Below, one piece after another: positions 29,065 to 37,420 of a DNA stretch of 64,000 nucleotides. The notes under the pieces are model-generated. The model ran no database searches. It was not told the DNA's origin and saw nothing but the letters and a program-made list of their open reading frames with translations. This DNA is from Roseococcus pinisoli (GTDB lineage: Bacteria > Pseudomonadota > Alphaproteobacteria > Acetobacterales > Acetobacteraceae), in NCBI RefSeq assembly GCF_018413645.1, contig NZ_JAHCDA010000002.1, positions 682,001 through 746,000 on the forward strand. Reading direction: 5' to 3'. A program made the position numbers and the translations under genes. Each line of letters opens with the position of its first letter. The stretch's first letter is position 1.

Positions 29065-30087
29065 TCAACGCGACTGATGTTCCGCCAGGGCGAGGCGCGT
29101 CTGGCGCTCCGCCGTGGCGAGATGCGCCGCGCCGTTGCGCCGCGTGCGCTCGGCCTGCGAGGAATCGCACTGATAGTCGTCGAACAGCGTGCTGCGCGGG
29201 TTGGTCACTTCCATCTTCGCCCGCACACGGCACACGAGGCGGCGCGTGGAGGCCGGGCTGCCGCCGTGCCAGCGGCGCAGCGCCTCCGACCAGCTTCCCG
29301 TCTCGGCCGCCCAGCGCGCCATGATGCCGCCGGCCCAATCCGCCGAGCGGACCGGGTCGAGCGGCCAGTAGGAATTGCGCGCATGGACGCGGGCATTCAC
29401 CTGGACGCAGCCGGCCATGATGCTGCGGCCCGCGGGCGCGCCGGAATAGAGCGCCCGGGCAGCACTTTCCGTCTCGGGGAAATGCGCGCGGCCGCCGATC
29501 GAAAGCGCATAGGCGTGAAGCCCGCTCTCGGCGAGGGCAATGGCGGTGAGAAGGCCCTGCGGCAGGCCATGGACCTCCTCCGCACGGCGAGTGGCCGCGA
29601 GGCAGGCGGCGCGCGGCGAGGTGTCGCCCGAGGGCATGCCGGCGCGCATATCCGGGCCGATGACGGGGATCAACTCGTGCGGGGCGTCCCGCATCCGGGG
29701 CTGCGCCTGGATCCGGGCGACCGAAGTCCGCTGATGGGTCCGGCTGGCCACGCGCACCCGGGCCTGGGAATTGCGGTTCGTTTGGGTGGCCGAGGCCCGG
29801 CGGTCCTGGGGCGGCGTGGCGCGGACGGTCGATCGGGCCGGCGCCGAGACGTTACGATGCGCTGGTGCGCTACGTGCAGCCGGGTTGCGCTCGGCTGCCT
29901 GGCCGGCGGACATGGAGAAGCCCATCGCGCCCATCAGGCATGCGGCGAGGGCCCCGAGGGCAAGAAGGCGGCGGAACCTCCGGCGTTTCCAAGGCCGCCG
30001 CGTTCCGAAAAGCTTCGAAACGCGGGGCGTGTGCCGGGGCGTCGGGAGGGGGTAACCTCTCCCTTTCGGGCCAATCTCGGTCAACAT
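29065..30087 (-). CDS. Exported lytic-transglycosylase-like protein
   Basis: A 340-residue protein. A basic N-terminus (RRPWKRRRFRR) and hydrophobic segment (about residues 41-62) act as signal or anchor. A long Arg/Ala/Thr-rich low-complexity linker (about 65-135) follows, then a transglycosylase-SLT-like domain near 160-290. The probable catalytic Glu187 is in 'GLLTAIALAESG', and 'AGCVQVNARVHARN' and 'WAGGIMARWAAETGSWSEALRRWHGG' match the later parts of the lysozyme-like fold. It likely cleaves peptidoglycan in the periplasm. It is divergent from a Bug receptor gene, with no secretion-system genes nearby. Confidence 0.72.
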   Translation of the reverse strand: MLTEIGPKGRGYPLPTPRHTPRVSKLFGTRRPWKRRRFRRLLALGALAACLMGAMGFSMSAGQAAERNPAARSAPAHRNVSAPARSTVRATPPQDRRASATQTNRNSQARVRVASRTHQRTSVARIQAQPRMRDAPHELIPVIGPDMRAGMPSGDTSPRAACLAATRRAEEVHGLPQGLLTAIALAESGLHAYALSIGGRAHFPETESAARALYSGAPAGRSIMAGCVQVNARVHARNSYWPLDPVRSADWAGGIMARWAAETGSWSEALRRWHGGSPASTRRLVCRVRAKMEVTNPRSTLFDDYQCDSSQAERTRRNGAAHLATAERQTRLALAEHQSR

Positions 30088-30186
30088 GCAACACGCGGTA
30101 GCATGCGGTGAAGGAGATGGGCAACCCTGACCCCTCCGCCCGGTTGATGCCTCGGGCTACATTGCTCGTTCGACGGGGAGTGGGTG

Positions 30187-31161
30187 ATGTTCACGCGCCG
30201 AAGCATGCGCATGGTTGCGGCAGGAATGTGGCCGAGCTTGTCCTGGGCCCAGCCCGCGGCACGAACGACGACGCTCGTCGCCCCCTTCACGCCTGGCGGC
30301 GCGGCCGATCTCGCAGCGCGTACTTTCGCTACCTATGCCGTGAAGCATATGGGCGGAACGCCGACCGCCATCGTCGTCGAGAACCGCGCCGGCGCCTCGG
30401 GCGCCATCGGCACGCAATATGTCGCGAGGGCGCGGCCTGACGGCGAAACGCTGCTTCTCGCCCGCGTCGCCGCCTCGGCGATCCTGCCCGCGATTGATCC
30501 GCGCACACCCTATCAGATCGACGATTTCACCTGGATCGGGCTGCTGGATCTCAATCCGTACGTGATCTGCGTGCGTGCGGACTCGCCCTATCGCGATCTG
30601 GCTTCGCTGCTGAATGCGATCCGCAACGCGCCGGGCACGCTCAATTTCTCGACGAGCGGCCCCGCGACCATCCTCGATCTCGGCGTGCGCCACCTGCTGG
30701 CGACGGCCGGACTGCCGATCGATGCGGCGCAGGCCGTGCCCTATCGCGGTGGTGGCGAAGCGCTGGCCGCGCTGCTCAGTGGCGACGCGCAGTTCGGCGG
30801 CAATAATCTCGGCGACATGATGGGTGCCATCCGCAACCGGCAGGTGCGCGCGCTGGTCGTGACCGGCGAAGCGAGGCTGCCCGAGTTGCCGGGTGTGCCG
30901 ACGGCGGCCGAAGCCGGTGTTGGCGATCTGTCGCAGATCGCGGGGTGGAACGCCCTCGCGGGACCCGCGGGCATGACCGCCGAGATCACGGCCTTCTGGT
31001 CCGAGGTCCTGGCCGCGACGGGGCGCGACCGGGAATGGCTGACCGCCACGCGCCGCCTGGGCAGCGTACCCCACGTCACCGACGGCGCGGCGGCCCGGGC
31101 GCATGTCGAGACACAGATCGAGCTGTACAGAAGAATCGCGCGCCAACTGAACCTGGGATGA
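30187..31161 (+). CDS. Bug/TctC-family periplasmic receptor
   Basis: A 324-residue exported receptor with signal MFTRRSMRMVAAGMWPSLSWA and Bug motifs: 'LVAPFTPGGAADLAARTFA', 'VVENRAGASGAIGTQYVA', 'LNFSTSGPATILDLGVRHL', 'VPYRGGGEALAALLSGDAQF' and 'RALVVTGEARLPELPGVPTAAEAG'. It binds a carboxylate in the periplasm. No TctA/TctB membrane subunits are present. The gene lies upstream of the thiolase/DUF35 pair on the same strand, 152 bases away. The ATG is preceded by GGGGAG; an adjacent GTG one codon upstream is less likely. Confidence 0.88.
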   Translation: MFTRRSMRMVAAGMWPSLSWAQPAARTTTLVAPFTPGGAADLAARTFATYAVKHMGGTPTAIVVENRAGASGAIGTQYVARARPDGETLLLARVAASAILPAIDPRTPYQIDDFTWIGLLDLNPYVICVRADSPYRDLASLLNAIRNAPGTLNFSTSGPATILDLGVRHLLATAGLPIDAAQAVPYRGGGEALAALLSGDAQFGGNNLGDMMGAIRNRQVRALVVTGEARLPELPGVPTAAEAGVGDLSQIAGWNALAGPAGMTAEITAFWSEVLAATGRDREWLTATRRLGSVPHVTDGAAARAHVETQIELYRRIARQLNLG

Positions 31162-31313
31162 TTCGCAAGCCTTTCCAGCAGCATGTCGACTTCGCCCGAC
31201 CGACCGGTTGACTGATCGGCCCGTCGCGGCGAGGCTGCGGCCGTCGCCTCATGAGATGGCGGCCCACTCATCCGGGAGGATGCGATGATCGCCAGGAAAG
31301 GGCAGTGCCGCCC

Positions 31314-32480
31314 ATGAAGAACCCCGCCTACATCGTGGGCGCTTTCGAGCACCCGACGCGCAAGGCCGAGGATAAGTCCACCGCGCAGCTCCATGCGGAG
31401 GTCGCCTACGGCGCGCTGCAGGATGCGGGCCTCTCCGCCTCCGACATCGACGGCTACTTCTGCGCGGGCGACGCCCCGGGCATGGGCGGTCTCTCGATGC
31501 TCGACTACATGGGGCTGAACAAGATCCGTCACTACGACACGACGGAAAGCGGCGGCTCCTCCTACGTGATCCATGTCGGCCATGCGGTCGAGGCGATCAT
31601 CGCGGGCAAGTGCAACGTCGCGCTGATCACGCTCGCCGGCCGTCCGCGCGCCGAGGGCATGCAGACCGGCACCGCCGTTCGCAGCTCGGGCGTCGGCGTT
31701 CCCGACGAGCCTTTCGAGCTTCCCTATGCGCGCACGATCGCGACGATGCACGCCAACGTCGCCTCGCGCCACATGTACGAGTACGGCACGACCTCCGAGC
31801 AGCTCGCCTGGGTGAAGGTCGCGGCGTCCACGCACGCGCAGTACAACCCGCATGCGATGCTGCCCAAGGTCGTCACCGTCGAGGACGTGGTCAACTCACC
31901 GATGGTGGCCGACCCGCTGCACCGGCTTGACTGCTGCGTCATCTCCGATGGCGGCGGCGCGCTGATCGTCGCGCGTCCCGAGATCGCTGCTCAGCTGAAT
32001 CGCCCGAAGGTGGGTGTGAAGGGCTGGGGCGAAGCCTACAAGCACCAGAATGCCGGTGGCATCGACCTCACCTACTCCGCCGCGCGCTTCTCGGGCCCGA
32101 TGGCGTTCGACAAGGCGAAGGTGAAGCCCTCCGACATCAAGTACGCCTCGATCTACGACAGCTTCACCATCTCGGTGATCCTGCAGCTCGAGGATCTTGG
32201 CTTCTGCGAGAAGGGCAAGGCTGGCGCCTTCGTGCAGGACGGCGGTCTCATCTCCGGCGTCGGCAAGCTGCCCTTCAACACGGATGGCGGCGGTCTCTGC
32301 AACAACCATCCGTCCAACCGCGGCGGCATGACCAAGGTCATCGAGGCCGTGCGTCAGGCCCGTGGCGAAGCGCATCCGAAGGTACAGGTCCCGAACCCGG
32401 ACCTCGTGCTGGCCAACGGCAAGGGCGGCAGCCTCGGCACGCGCCACGGCTGCGGCACCGTCATCCTGGAGAGGGAGTGA
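31314..32480 (+). CDS. Thiolase-fold protein (SCP-x/Ltp-like) without the usual nucleophile cysteine
   Basis: A 388-residue thiolase-superfamily protein of the lipid-transfer/SCP-x group. Fold markers are 'DIDGYFCAGDAPG', 'CCVISDGGGALIVARPE', 'ASIYDSFTISVILQLEDLGF', 'NTDGGGLCNNHPSNRGG' and the end 'GGSLGTRHGCGTVIL'. Where thiolases carry the acyl-accepting Cys, it reads 'TTESGGSSYVIHVGHA' (near residues 76-90) with no cysteine. Such thiolase homologues pair with DUF35 proteins, and some act as retro-aldolases (Ltp2 with ChsH2-DUF35 in steroid side-chain breakdown). A DUF35 gene follows directly, so a C-C bond-cleaving or bond-forming enzyme acting on CoA thioesters is the best guess. Confidence 0.82.
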   Translation: MKNPAYIVGAFEHPTRKAEDKSTAQLHAEVAYGALQDAGLSASDIDGYFCAGDAPGMGGLSMLDYMGLNKIRHYDTTESGGSSYVIHVGHAVEAIIAGKCNVALITLAGRPRAEGMQTGTAVRSSGVGVPDEPFELPYARTIATMHANVASRHMYEYGTTSEQLAWVKVAASTHAQYNPHAMLPKVVTVEDVVNSPMVADPLHRLDCCVISDGGGALIVARPEIAAQLNRPKVGVKGWGEAYKHQNAGGIDLTYSAARFSGPMAFDKAKVKPSDIKYASIYDSFTISVILQLEDLGFCEKGKAGAFVQDGGLISGVGKLPFNTDGGGLCNNHPSNRGGMTKVIEAVRQARGEAHPKVQVPNPDLVLANGKGGSLGTRHGCGTVILERE

Positions 32481-32485
32481 ACAAC

Positions 32486-32881
32486 ATGGCGACTCAAGCC
32501 TTCGACCGCGTCCCCCAGGCTCCCGGCGAGACCCCGGACAACAAGGTCATCCTCGACGGCTTCCGCGCCGGCAAGCTGCTGCTCGGCAAGTGCCTGGATA
32601 CGGGGAAGCTCTTCCACTATCCGCGCCACGTCTCGCCCTTCACCCTCTCGAACAACGTCGAGTTCGTCGAGGCCAAGGGCACGGGCGAGATCTACAGCTA
32701 CAGCGTGGCGCGCGGGAAGGAGCCCTTCTCCGTCGCCTATGTGAAGCTGGATGAGGGCCCCATCGTCCTCTCGAACATCATCGAATGCGACCTCGACAGC
32801 CTGAAGATCGGCCTCAAGGTGAAGGTGAAGTTCAAGGACAGCGACGGCGGCGCCCCGGTGCCGATGTTCGTCCTCGCCTGA
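32486..32881 (+). CDS. DUF35 OB-fold partner of the thiolase-like protein
   Basis: A 131-residue protein with the DUF35 layout: an N-terminal helix, a rubredoxin-like hairpin region (LLLGKCLDTGKLFHYPRHVSPF) and an OB fold (GTGEIYSYSVARGKEPFSVAYVKLDEGPIVLSNI). The hairpin normally carries four Zn-binding cysteines (two CxxC pairs); here only Cys36 remains, so the zinc site seems lost. The gene begins six bases after the thiolase stop, with GAGGGAG as Shine-Dalgarno (an overlapping GTG is also possible). A strong terminator follows. Confidence 0.85.
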   Translation: MATQAFDRVPQAPGETPDNKVILDGFRAGKLLLGKCLDTGKLFHYPRHVSPFTLSNNVEFVEAKGTGEIYSYSVARGKEPFSVAYVKLDEGPIVLSNIIECDLDSLKIGLKVKVKFKDSDGGAPVPMFVLA

Positions 32882-32899
32882 TTTCTTTTCGGGTATCCG

Positions 32900-32932
32900 G
32901 CGGCAGCCTCGAAAGAGGGCTGCCGCTTTTTT
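32900..32932 (+). terminator. Rho-independent terminator after the thiolase-DUF35 operon
   Basis: A nine-base perfect stem, GCGGCAGCC (32900-32908) with GGCTGCCGC (32918-32926), closes a nine-base loop and is followed by six T residues. It lies 19 bases after the DUF35 stop. It is the clearest intrinsic terminator in the window. Confidence 0.9.
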
Positions 32933-33056
32933 GTGTCCGCCCGATACCGCGAAAACCTGCGGCGCCCCATGGCGAAGGCAGCCGCGTGGGTCGATACTGG
33001 CGGCGAGGCGCCTCTTCGTGCGGATCACGGGCGCTTCCCCAACGGAGCGAGACCCC

Positions 33057-33389
33057 ATGAAGATCCCCGAACTGCCCTTCACCGTCACCGACTGGTCGAA
33101 GGTGCCGCGCACCGAGCATCCCGGCGAAACGGGGATGGGCCATTGGCGCACGATCAATATCGGCGACATCCGCATCCGCCTGGTGGAGTACGGCCCCGGC
33201 TACCTCGCCGACCATTGGTGCGACCGCGGGCACATCATCTACGTGCTGGAGGGCGAGCTGGATTCCGAACTGAAGGACGGACGGAAGAACAAGCTGACGG
33301 CGGGCATGAGCTACCAGGTTTCCGACTTCGGCGACTCCCCTCACCGCTCCTCGACGCAGACGGGCGTGAAGCTCTTCATCGTCGACTGA
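33057..33389 (+). CDS. Small cupin-fold protein with the DHWC motif
   Basis: A 110-residue single cupin domain. 'VEYGPGYLADHWCDRGHIIYVLEGELDSEL' carries the metal-site His residues and the Asp-His-Trp-Cys motif recognised in a family of small bacterial cupins; the second cupin box is 'GMSYQVSDFGDSPHRSSTQTGVKLFIVD'. Probably a metal-binding cytosolic protein of unknown reaction. It is followed after one base by a methyltransferase gene, so the two are probably co-transcribed. Confidence 0.8.
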   Translation: MKIPELPFTVTDWSKVPRTEHPGETGMGHWRTINIGDIRIRLVEYGPGYLADHWCDRGHIIYVLEGELDSELKDGRKNKLTAGMSYQVSDFGDSPHRSSTQTGVKLFIVD

Positions 33390-33390
33390 C

Positions 33391-34122
33391 ATGGCGCAGA
33401 ACATCTACGACCGCGAGGAGTTCCTGGCCGGCTACAGCCAGCTTCCGCGCTCGCGGATGGGTCTGGCCGGCGCGCCGGAATGGCCCGCGCTGCGCGCCCT
33501 GCTGCCGGATTTGCAGGGCAAGCGCGTGCTCGATCTCGGATGCGGCTTCGGCTGGTTCTCCCGCCATGCCGCCGAACACGGCGCGGCACGGGTGCTGGGC
33601 CTGGAGCTCTCCGAGAAGATGCTCGAGCGGGCACGCTCCATGGGCGCGAGCTCCGTTATCGAATACCGCCGCGCGGACCTCGAGACGGTCGAGCTGCCGG
33701 AAGCCGCCTTCGACCTCGTCTTCAGCTCGCTCGCGCTGCACTACATCGCCGATCTGGGCGCGCTGCTCGGCAAGGTATCGCGTGCTCTGGTGCCCGGCGG
33801 CTCGGTGGTCGTGTCCATGGAGCATCCCATCTTCATGGCGCCCTCCCAGCCTCGCTGGGAGGGGCATGTCTGGCCGCTCGACGGTTATTTCCACGAAGGC
33901 GAGCGCGTCACCGACTGGTTCACCAAGGGTGTGGTGAAGCAGCACCGCACGCTCGGCACCACGCTGAACCTGTTGATCGGCGCCGGCCTGCGCCTGACCC
34001 ACGTGGAGGATTGGCGCCCGACGGAGGCGCAGATCGCCACCGAGCCATCCTGGGCGAAGGAGCTCGAGCGGCCGATGTTCCTGCTCCTGGCCGCGCGGAA
34101 GGACGAGGCGCCGGCAGGCTAG
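33391..34122 (+). CDS. Class I SAM-dependent methyltransferase
   Basis: A 243-residue methyltransferase. SAM motif I VLDLGCGFGWFSRHAAEHG begins near residue 46, the acidic strand follows ('VLGLELSEKML'), motif II/III is 'FDLVFSSLALHYIADLGALLGKVSRALVPGGSVVVSMEHP'. The C-terminal part ('GYFHEGERVTDWFTKGVVKQHRTLGTTLNLLIGAGLRLTHVEDWRP') resembles the UbiE/bioC-like group. The methyl acceptor is unknown. It ends in a CTAG shared with the stop of the convergent Bug receptor gene. Confidence 0.85.
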   Translation: MAQNIYDREEFLAGYSQLPRSRMGLAGAPEWPALRALLPDLQGKRVLDLGCGFGWFSRHAAEHGAARVLGLELSEKMLERARSMGASSVIEYRRADLETVELPEAAFDLVFSSLALHYIADLGALLGKVSRALVPGGSVVVSMEHPIFMAPSQPRWEGHVWPLDGYFHEGERVTDWFTKGVVKQHRTLGTTLNLLIGAGLRLTHVEDWRPTEAQIATEPSWAKELERPMFLLLAARKDEAPAG

Positions 34123-35081
34123 TCCGCCTGGATGTTGCCGCGCCGGATCACGCCGTTCCACTTCTCGTTCTCCACGCGCAGGAAGTTGCCGAAAGCCTCA
34201 CGCGTGTTGCCGCCCGGCACCGCGCCCTGGTCGTGCAGCACGCGCGCGATCTCCGGATCCTGCAATGCGCCGGCGACGGCGCGGTGCAGCGCCGTCATCA
34301 CCGGCTCGGGCACGCGGGCAGATGCCACGAAGCCATGCCAGTTGCTGGCGTCCACGCCGGGCAGGCCGAGCTCGGCCATGGTCGGCACCTCGGGGATCCA
34401 GGACAGGCGCTGCGTCGCGCCCACCGCCAGCGGCCGCAGCGTGCCCGCGCGGATATGCGGCAGCAGCACGGGCAGGTCCGCGAAGCCGAGTTGGACCTCC
34501 CCCTGCAGGATCGCCGTCGCGAGCAGGCCGCCGCTGCGATAGGACACCTGGGTCAACTGGATGCCGGCGGCGGCCTGCAGTTGCTCCGCCGCGAGATGCG
34601 GCATGCTGCCCGGCCCCGTGGTGCCGAAGTTCAACCGCCCCGGCTGGGCCTTCGCCGCCGCGATCAGCTCGGCCAGGGTCCGGTAAGGCAGCGCGGCCGG
34701 CACGACGATGGGTTCGGGGACCGAGACGCCCAGGGTGATCGGCGCAAAATCCCGCAGCGAATCATAGGGCGTCCCGCGGCCAAGATGCGGCGCGATGGCG
34801 AGGCCGCCCGCGCTGCCGAGCCCGAAGACGTAGCCGTCCGGCGCCGATCGGGCCACGACCTCGAGGCCGGTGATGCCACCGCCGCCCGCGCGGTTGTCCA
34901 CCACCACCGGCTGGCCCAAAGCCGCCGTGAGCCGGGGAGACAACACCCGAGCGACGATGTCGCTCGGCCCACCGGGAGCGAAGGGCACGACCAACCGCAT
35001 GGGGCGAGAAGGCCAGGCCTCCTGCGCCGAGGCCGTGGCCGCGAAGCCGAACGGCAGCGCCAGCACCGTACGTCTGATCAT
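34119..35081 (-). CDS. Bug/TctC-family periplasmic receptor
   Basis: A 320-residue receptor. The signal peptide MIRRTVLALPFGFAATASA is followed by 'MRLVVPFAPGGPSDIVARVLSPRL', 'VVDNRAGGGGITGLEVVARSAPDGY', 'RLNFGTTGPGSMPHLAAEQLQAAAG' and 'VSYRSGGLLATAILQGEVQLGFAD', all Bug-family hallmarks. It is divergent from an enolase-superfamily gene, which suggests that the imported carboxylate is a sugar acid or related hydroxy acid. No TctAB is nearby. The 90-base intergenic region must hold both promoters. Confidence 0.88.
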   Translation of the reverse strand: MIRRTVLALPFGFAATASAQEAWPSRPMRLVVPFAPGGPSDIVARVLSPRLTAALGQPVVVDNRAGGGGITGLEVVARSAPDGYVFGLGSAGGLAIAPHLGRGTPYDSLRDFAPITLGVSVPEPIVVPAALPYRTLAELIAAAKAQPGRLNFGTTGPGSMPHLAAEQLQAAAGIQLTQVSYRSGGLLATAILQGEVQLGFADLPVLLPHIRAGTLRPLAVGATQRLSWIPEVPTMAELGLPGVDASNWHGFVASARVPEPVMTALHRAVAGALQDPEIARVLHDQGAVPGGNTREAFGNFLRVENEKWNGVIRRGNIQAD

Positions 35082-35171
35082 GGACGTCCCTTCCCCGTCG
35101 GCTTCAACGAGCCGTTCATGGGTGCAACTATCGATCAGCGGCAGCGCGGCCGGAAGGGGAAACGGAACGTC

Positions 35172-36254
35172 ATGAAGATCACGAAGGTCGAAAGCCACAT
35201 TCATCGCAGCAGCTTCACCTACGGCGCGGGCGAAAGCGGCGTTGGCGGCAACCTGCATCTGCGCGGCATGGACACGCTGCTGGTGCGCGTGGAAACCGAG
35301 GACGGCCGCCACGGCTGGGGGGAAGGCTTCGGCTTCAACCTGGTGGACACGACGAAGGATGCGCTGGATCGGTTGCTCGCGCCCGCCGCCATCGGTCAGG
35401 ACGCCGAGGATATTGCGGGCCTGGGAAGGATGCTGTCCCGCCGCTTCCACAATTTCGGCCGCAACGGGCCCGTGACCTTCGGCATCTCGGGAATCGACAT
35501 CGCGCTGTGGGATCTGAAGGCGCAGCGCGCGGGCGTGCCGCTGCACAGCCTGCTTGGCCAGGCCGACCGCCGGCGCGTGCCCGCCTATGCCAGCCTGCTG
35601 CGCTACGGCGTGCCGGAGGATGTGGCGCGCAATGTGAGAGAGGCGGTCCGGCGCGGCTATCGCCAGATCAAGCTGCACGAGGTGGACCTTGACTGCATCC
35701 GCGCGGCGCGCGCGGCAGCGCCGGCCGAGATCCCGCTTATGCTCGACATCAACTGCGCCTGGGACACGGTGGAGCAGGCCCTCGCCTTCTGCCGTGCGGT
35801 GGAAGGCATGAACATCCGCTGGGTCGAGGAGCCCACCTGGCCGCCCGAGGATTTTGCCGCGACGGCCGCCGTCCGCGCGGCGGCGCAGTGCGGCATCTCG
35901 GCCGGCGAGAATGCCGGCGGCCCGCAGGATTTCTGGCATCTCCTGGAGGCGAAGGCGCTGGACGTCGCGCAGCCCTCCGTCACCAAGGTCGGCGGCGTCA
36001 GCGCGATGCTGGAGGTTGCCGCGCTGACGAAGGCAGCGGGTGTGGAGCTCGTGCCGCACTGCCCCTATTTCGGCCCCGGCCTGCTGGCCTCGCTGCACTT
36101 CCTCTCGGCCTGCGAGCAGGAACAACCGATCGAGATCTACTTCGCCGACATCGCCTCGCCGCCCTATGGCGAGGCGCTGGATGTGAAGGACGGCTTCATC
36201 GAGGTGCCGACCGCGCCGGGCCTCGGCCTTCAGCCGATGCTGGGCAGCCGGTAG
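35172..36254 (+). CDS. Mandelate racemase/muconate lactonizing enzyme family protein
   Basis: A 360-residue enolase-superfamily enzyme with N-terminal capping domain and (beta/alpha)7-beta barrel. Metal ligands are readable as Asp in 'LMLDINCAWD', Glu in 'WVEEPTWPPED' and Glu in 'SAGENAGG'. The base motif on strand 2, usually KxK, is KLH in 'YRQIKLHEVD'. The barrel His is present in 'LVPHCPYFGPG', but the Asp usually paired with it reads Ser in 'VAQPSVTKVGG'. It probably acts on an acid sugar or hydroxy acid as dehydratase or racemase; the altered residues argue against simple transfer of a known activity. It overlaps the convergent amidohydrolase gene by 25 bases at the 3' end. Confidence 0.85.
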   Translation: MKITKVESHIHRSSFTYGAGESGVGGNLHLRGMDTLLVRVETEDGRHGWGEGFGFNLVDTTKDALDRLLAPAAIGQDAEDIAGLGRMLSRRFHNFGRNGPVTFGISGIDIALWDLKAQRAGVPLHSLLGQADRRRVPAYASLLRYGVPEDVARNVREAVRRGYRQIKLHEVDLDCIRAARAAAPAEIPLMLDINCAWDTVEQALAFCRAVEGMNIRWVEEPTWPPEDFAATAAVRAAAQCGISAGENAGGPQDFWHLLEAKALDVAQPSVTKVGGVSAMLEVAALTKAAGVELVPHCPYFGPGLLASLHFLSACEQEQPIEIYFADIASPPYGEALDVKDGFIEVPTAPGLGLQPMLGSR

Positions 36255-37270
36255 AAGCGCGTGGCGGAGCGCCAGAAGAGATCCGCCTTCTCCTCGACGC
36301 TCGCGCCAGCCGCGATCCGCTTGAAGGCGTTCCAGCCTTCGGCATAGCCGTAGCCGCCCTTGTCCACGGGGAAATTGCTCTCGAACATGCAGCGGTCCGT
36401 GCCGAAGAGCTCAATGCAGCGCTCCATATAAGGTTTCCAGTGCTGCGCGAGCGTCTCGGACGAAGGCGCCTTGGGCTGCTGCTCGAGGCCGAAGCCCGGT
36501 AGCCGCATGCCGAGGCCACCCAGCTTCACCATCACATTGGGACAGGTGGCGAGCTCCGCCATCGCCTTCGACCACTCGGCGAAGACCTCCGAACGTTGTC
36601 CTTCGAAGCGGCCGATGCCGAGCACGCCGCCGCAATGGTCCAGCACGATCGGCGTCTGCGGAAAGGCACGCGCCAGCGCGGTCAGCCGCGGAATCTGCAG
36701 GAAATACAGCCAGGCGTCGTAGGAGAGGCCGAGGGGTGCCAGTTGCGCGAAGCCCGCGCGGAACTCCGCGCTGTCCAGCATGTCCTCGGCCGGCTGATAG
36801 GCCGGGTTCATCAGCTGCGGATCGGTGTCCCAGGTGGCGATGTGGCGGATGCCGCGAACGCGGTCGCCGCCGGCACGAAGATGCGCCTCCAGCACCGGCT
36901 TCACGGCCTCTCCCAGCCTGAGATCGGCGAAGCCCACGATGCCGGCGCAGACCTGCACCTTGCCATAGCCGCCGCTGGCGCACATGGCCGCGACGCCATT
37001 GGCGAATTCCGTCTCGCCGACCGGCTTCATCTCCTCCGGCCCCTCGGCGCGATGCATGGCGCGCGCCTGCACGAGCACCGTGGCGCGCACGTCATGGCCG
37101 GTGCGGATATCGGCGAGGATTTCGTCCAGCAGGTAGCGCCAGCCCGGGCGCTCCCAGAGGTGATGGTGCGGATCGACGATGAGCTGCCCCGGGTCGAGGA
37201 TCTCCTCGCGGTTCGTCGCCAGCCAGTCCTCGCGGACGGGAAGATAGTGCTGATGCGCGGCGGTGCTCAT
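36230..37270 (-). CDS. Amidohydrolase-2 family metal-dependent hydrolase
   Basis: A 346-residue TIM-barrel hydrolase of the amidohydrolase-related (amidohydro_2) family. The metal motif HxH is in 'LIVDPHHHLWERPGWRYLLDEI', a second His in 'VLDHCGG', and the terminal 'FGTDRCMFESNFPVDKGGYGYAEGWNAFKRI' is the family's acidic end motif. Related enzymes hydrolyse sugar lactones or decarboxylate 2-pyrone acids, which would suit the neighbouring enolase-superfamily and SDR genes. The start at 37270 gives a normal length. It is divergent from a Bug receptor gene. Confidence 0.85.
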   Translation of the reverse strand: MSTAAHQHYLPVREDWLATNREEILDPGQLIVDPHHHLWERPGWRYLLDEILADIRTGHDVRATVLVQARAMHRAEGPEEMKPVGETEFANGVAAMCASGGYGKVQVCAGIVGFADLRLGEAVKPVLEAHLRAGGDRVRGIRHIATWDTDPQLMNPAYQPAEDMLDSAEFRAGFAQLAPLGLSYDAWLYFLQIPRLTALARAFPQTPIVLDHCGGVLGIGRFEGQRSEVFAEWSKAMAELATCPNVMVKLGGLGMRLPGFGLEQQPKAPSSETLAQHWKPYMERCIELFGTDRCMFESNFPVDKGGYGYAEGWNAFKRIAAGASVEEKADLFWRSATRFYRLPSIG

Positions 37271-37420
37271 GGACGCTCCCGATTGTTCTTCTCCGGGAAG
37301 ACTAGGCCGGTTGTCGGCGGCGGCGAAGCAGGCCTAGGCTGGCTGCGGGAACGGAAACGTCAGGACGCGCATGCGGATCACGCGGCGACAGGCGGCATCG
37401 ATGCGCGAGGCGAGAAGCTC

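Noticed and set aside
33480-35171. Upstream extension of the enolase-superfamily reading frame
   Set aside because: It overlaps the methyltransferase and Bug receptor genes, and the enolase N-terminus starts cleanly at the ATG at 35172.
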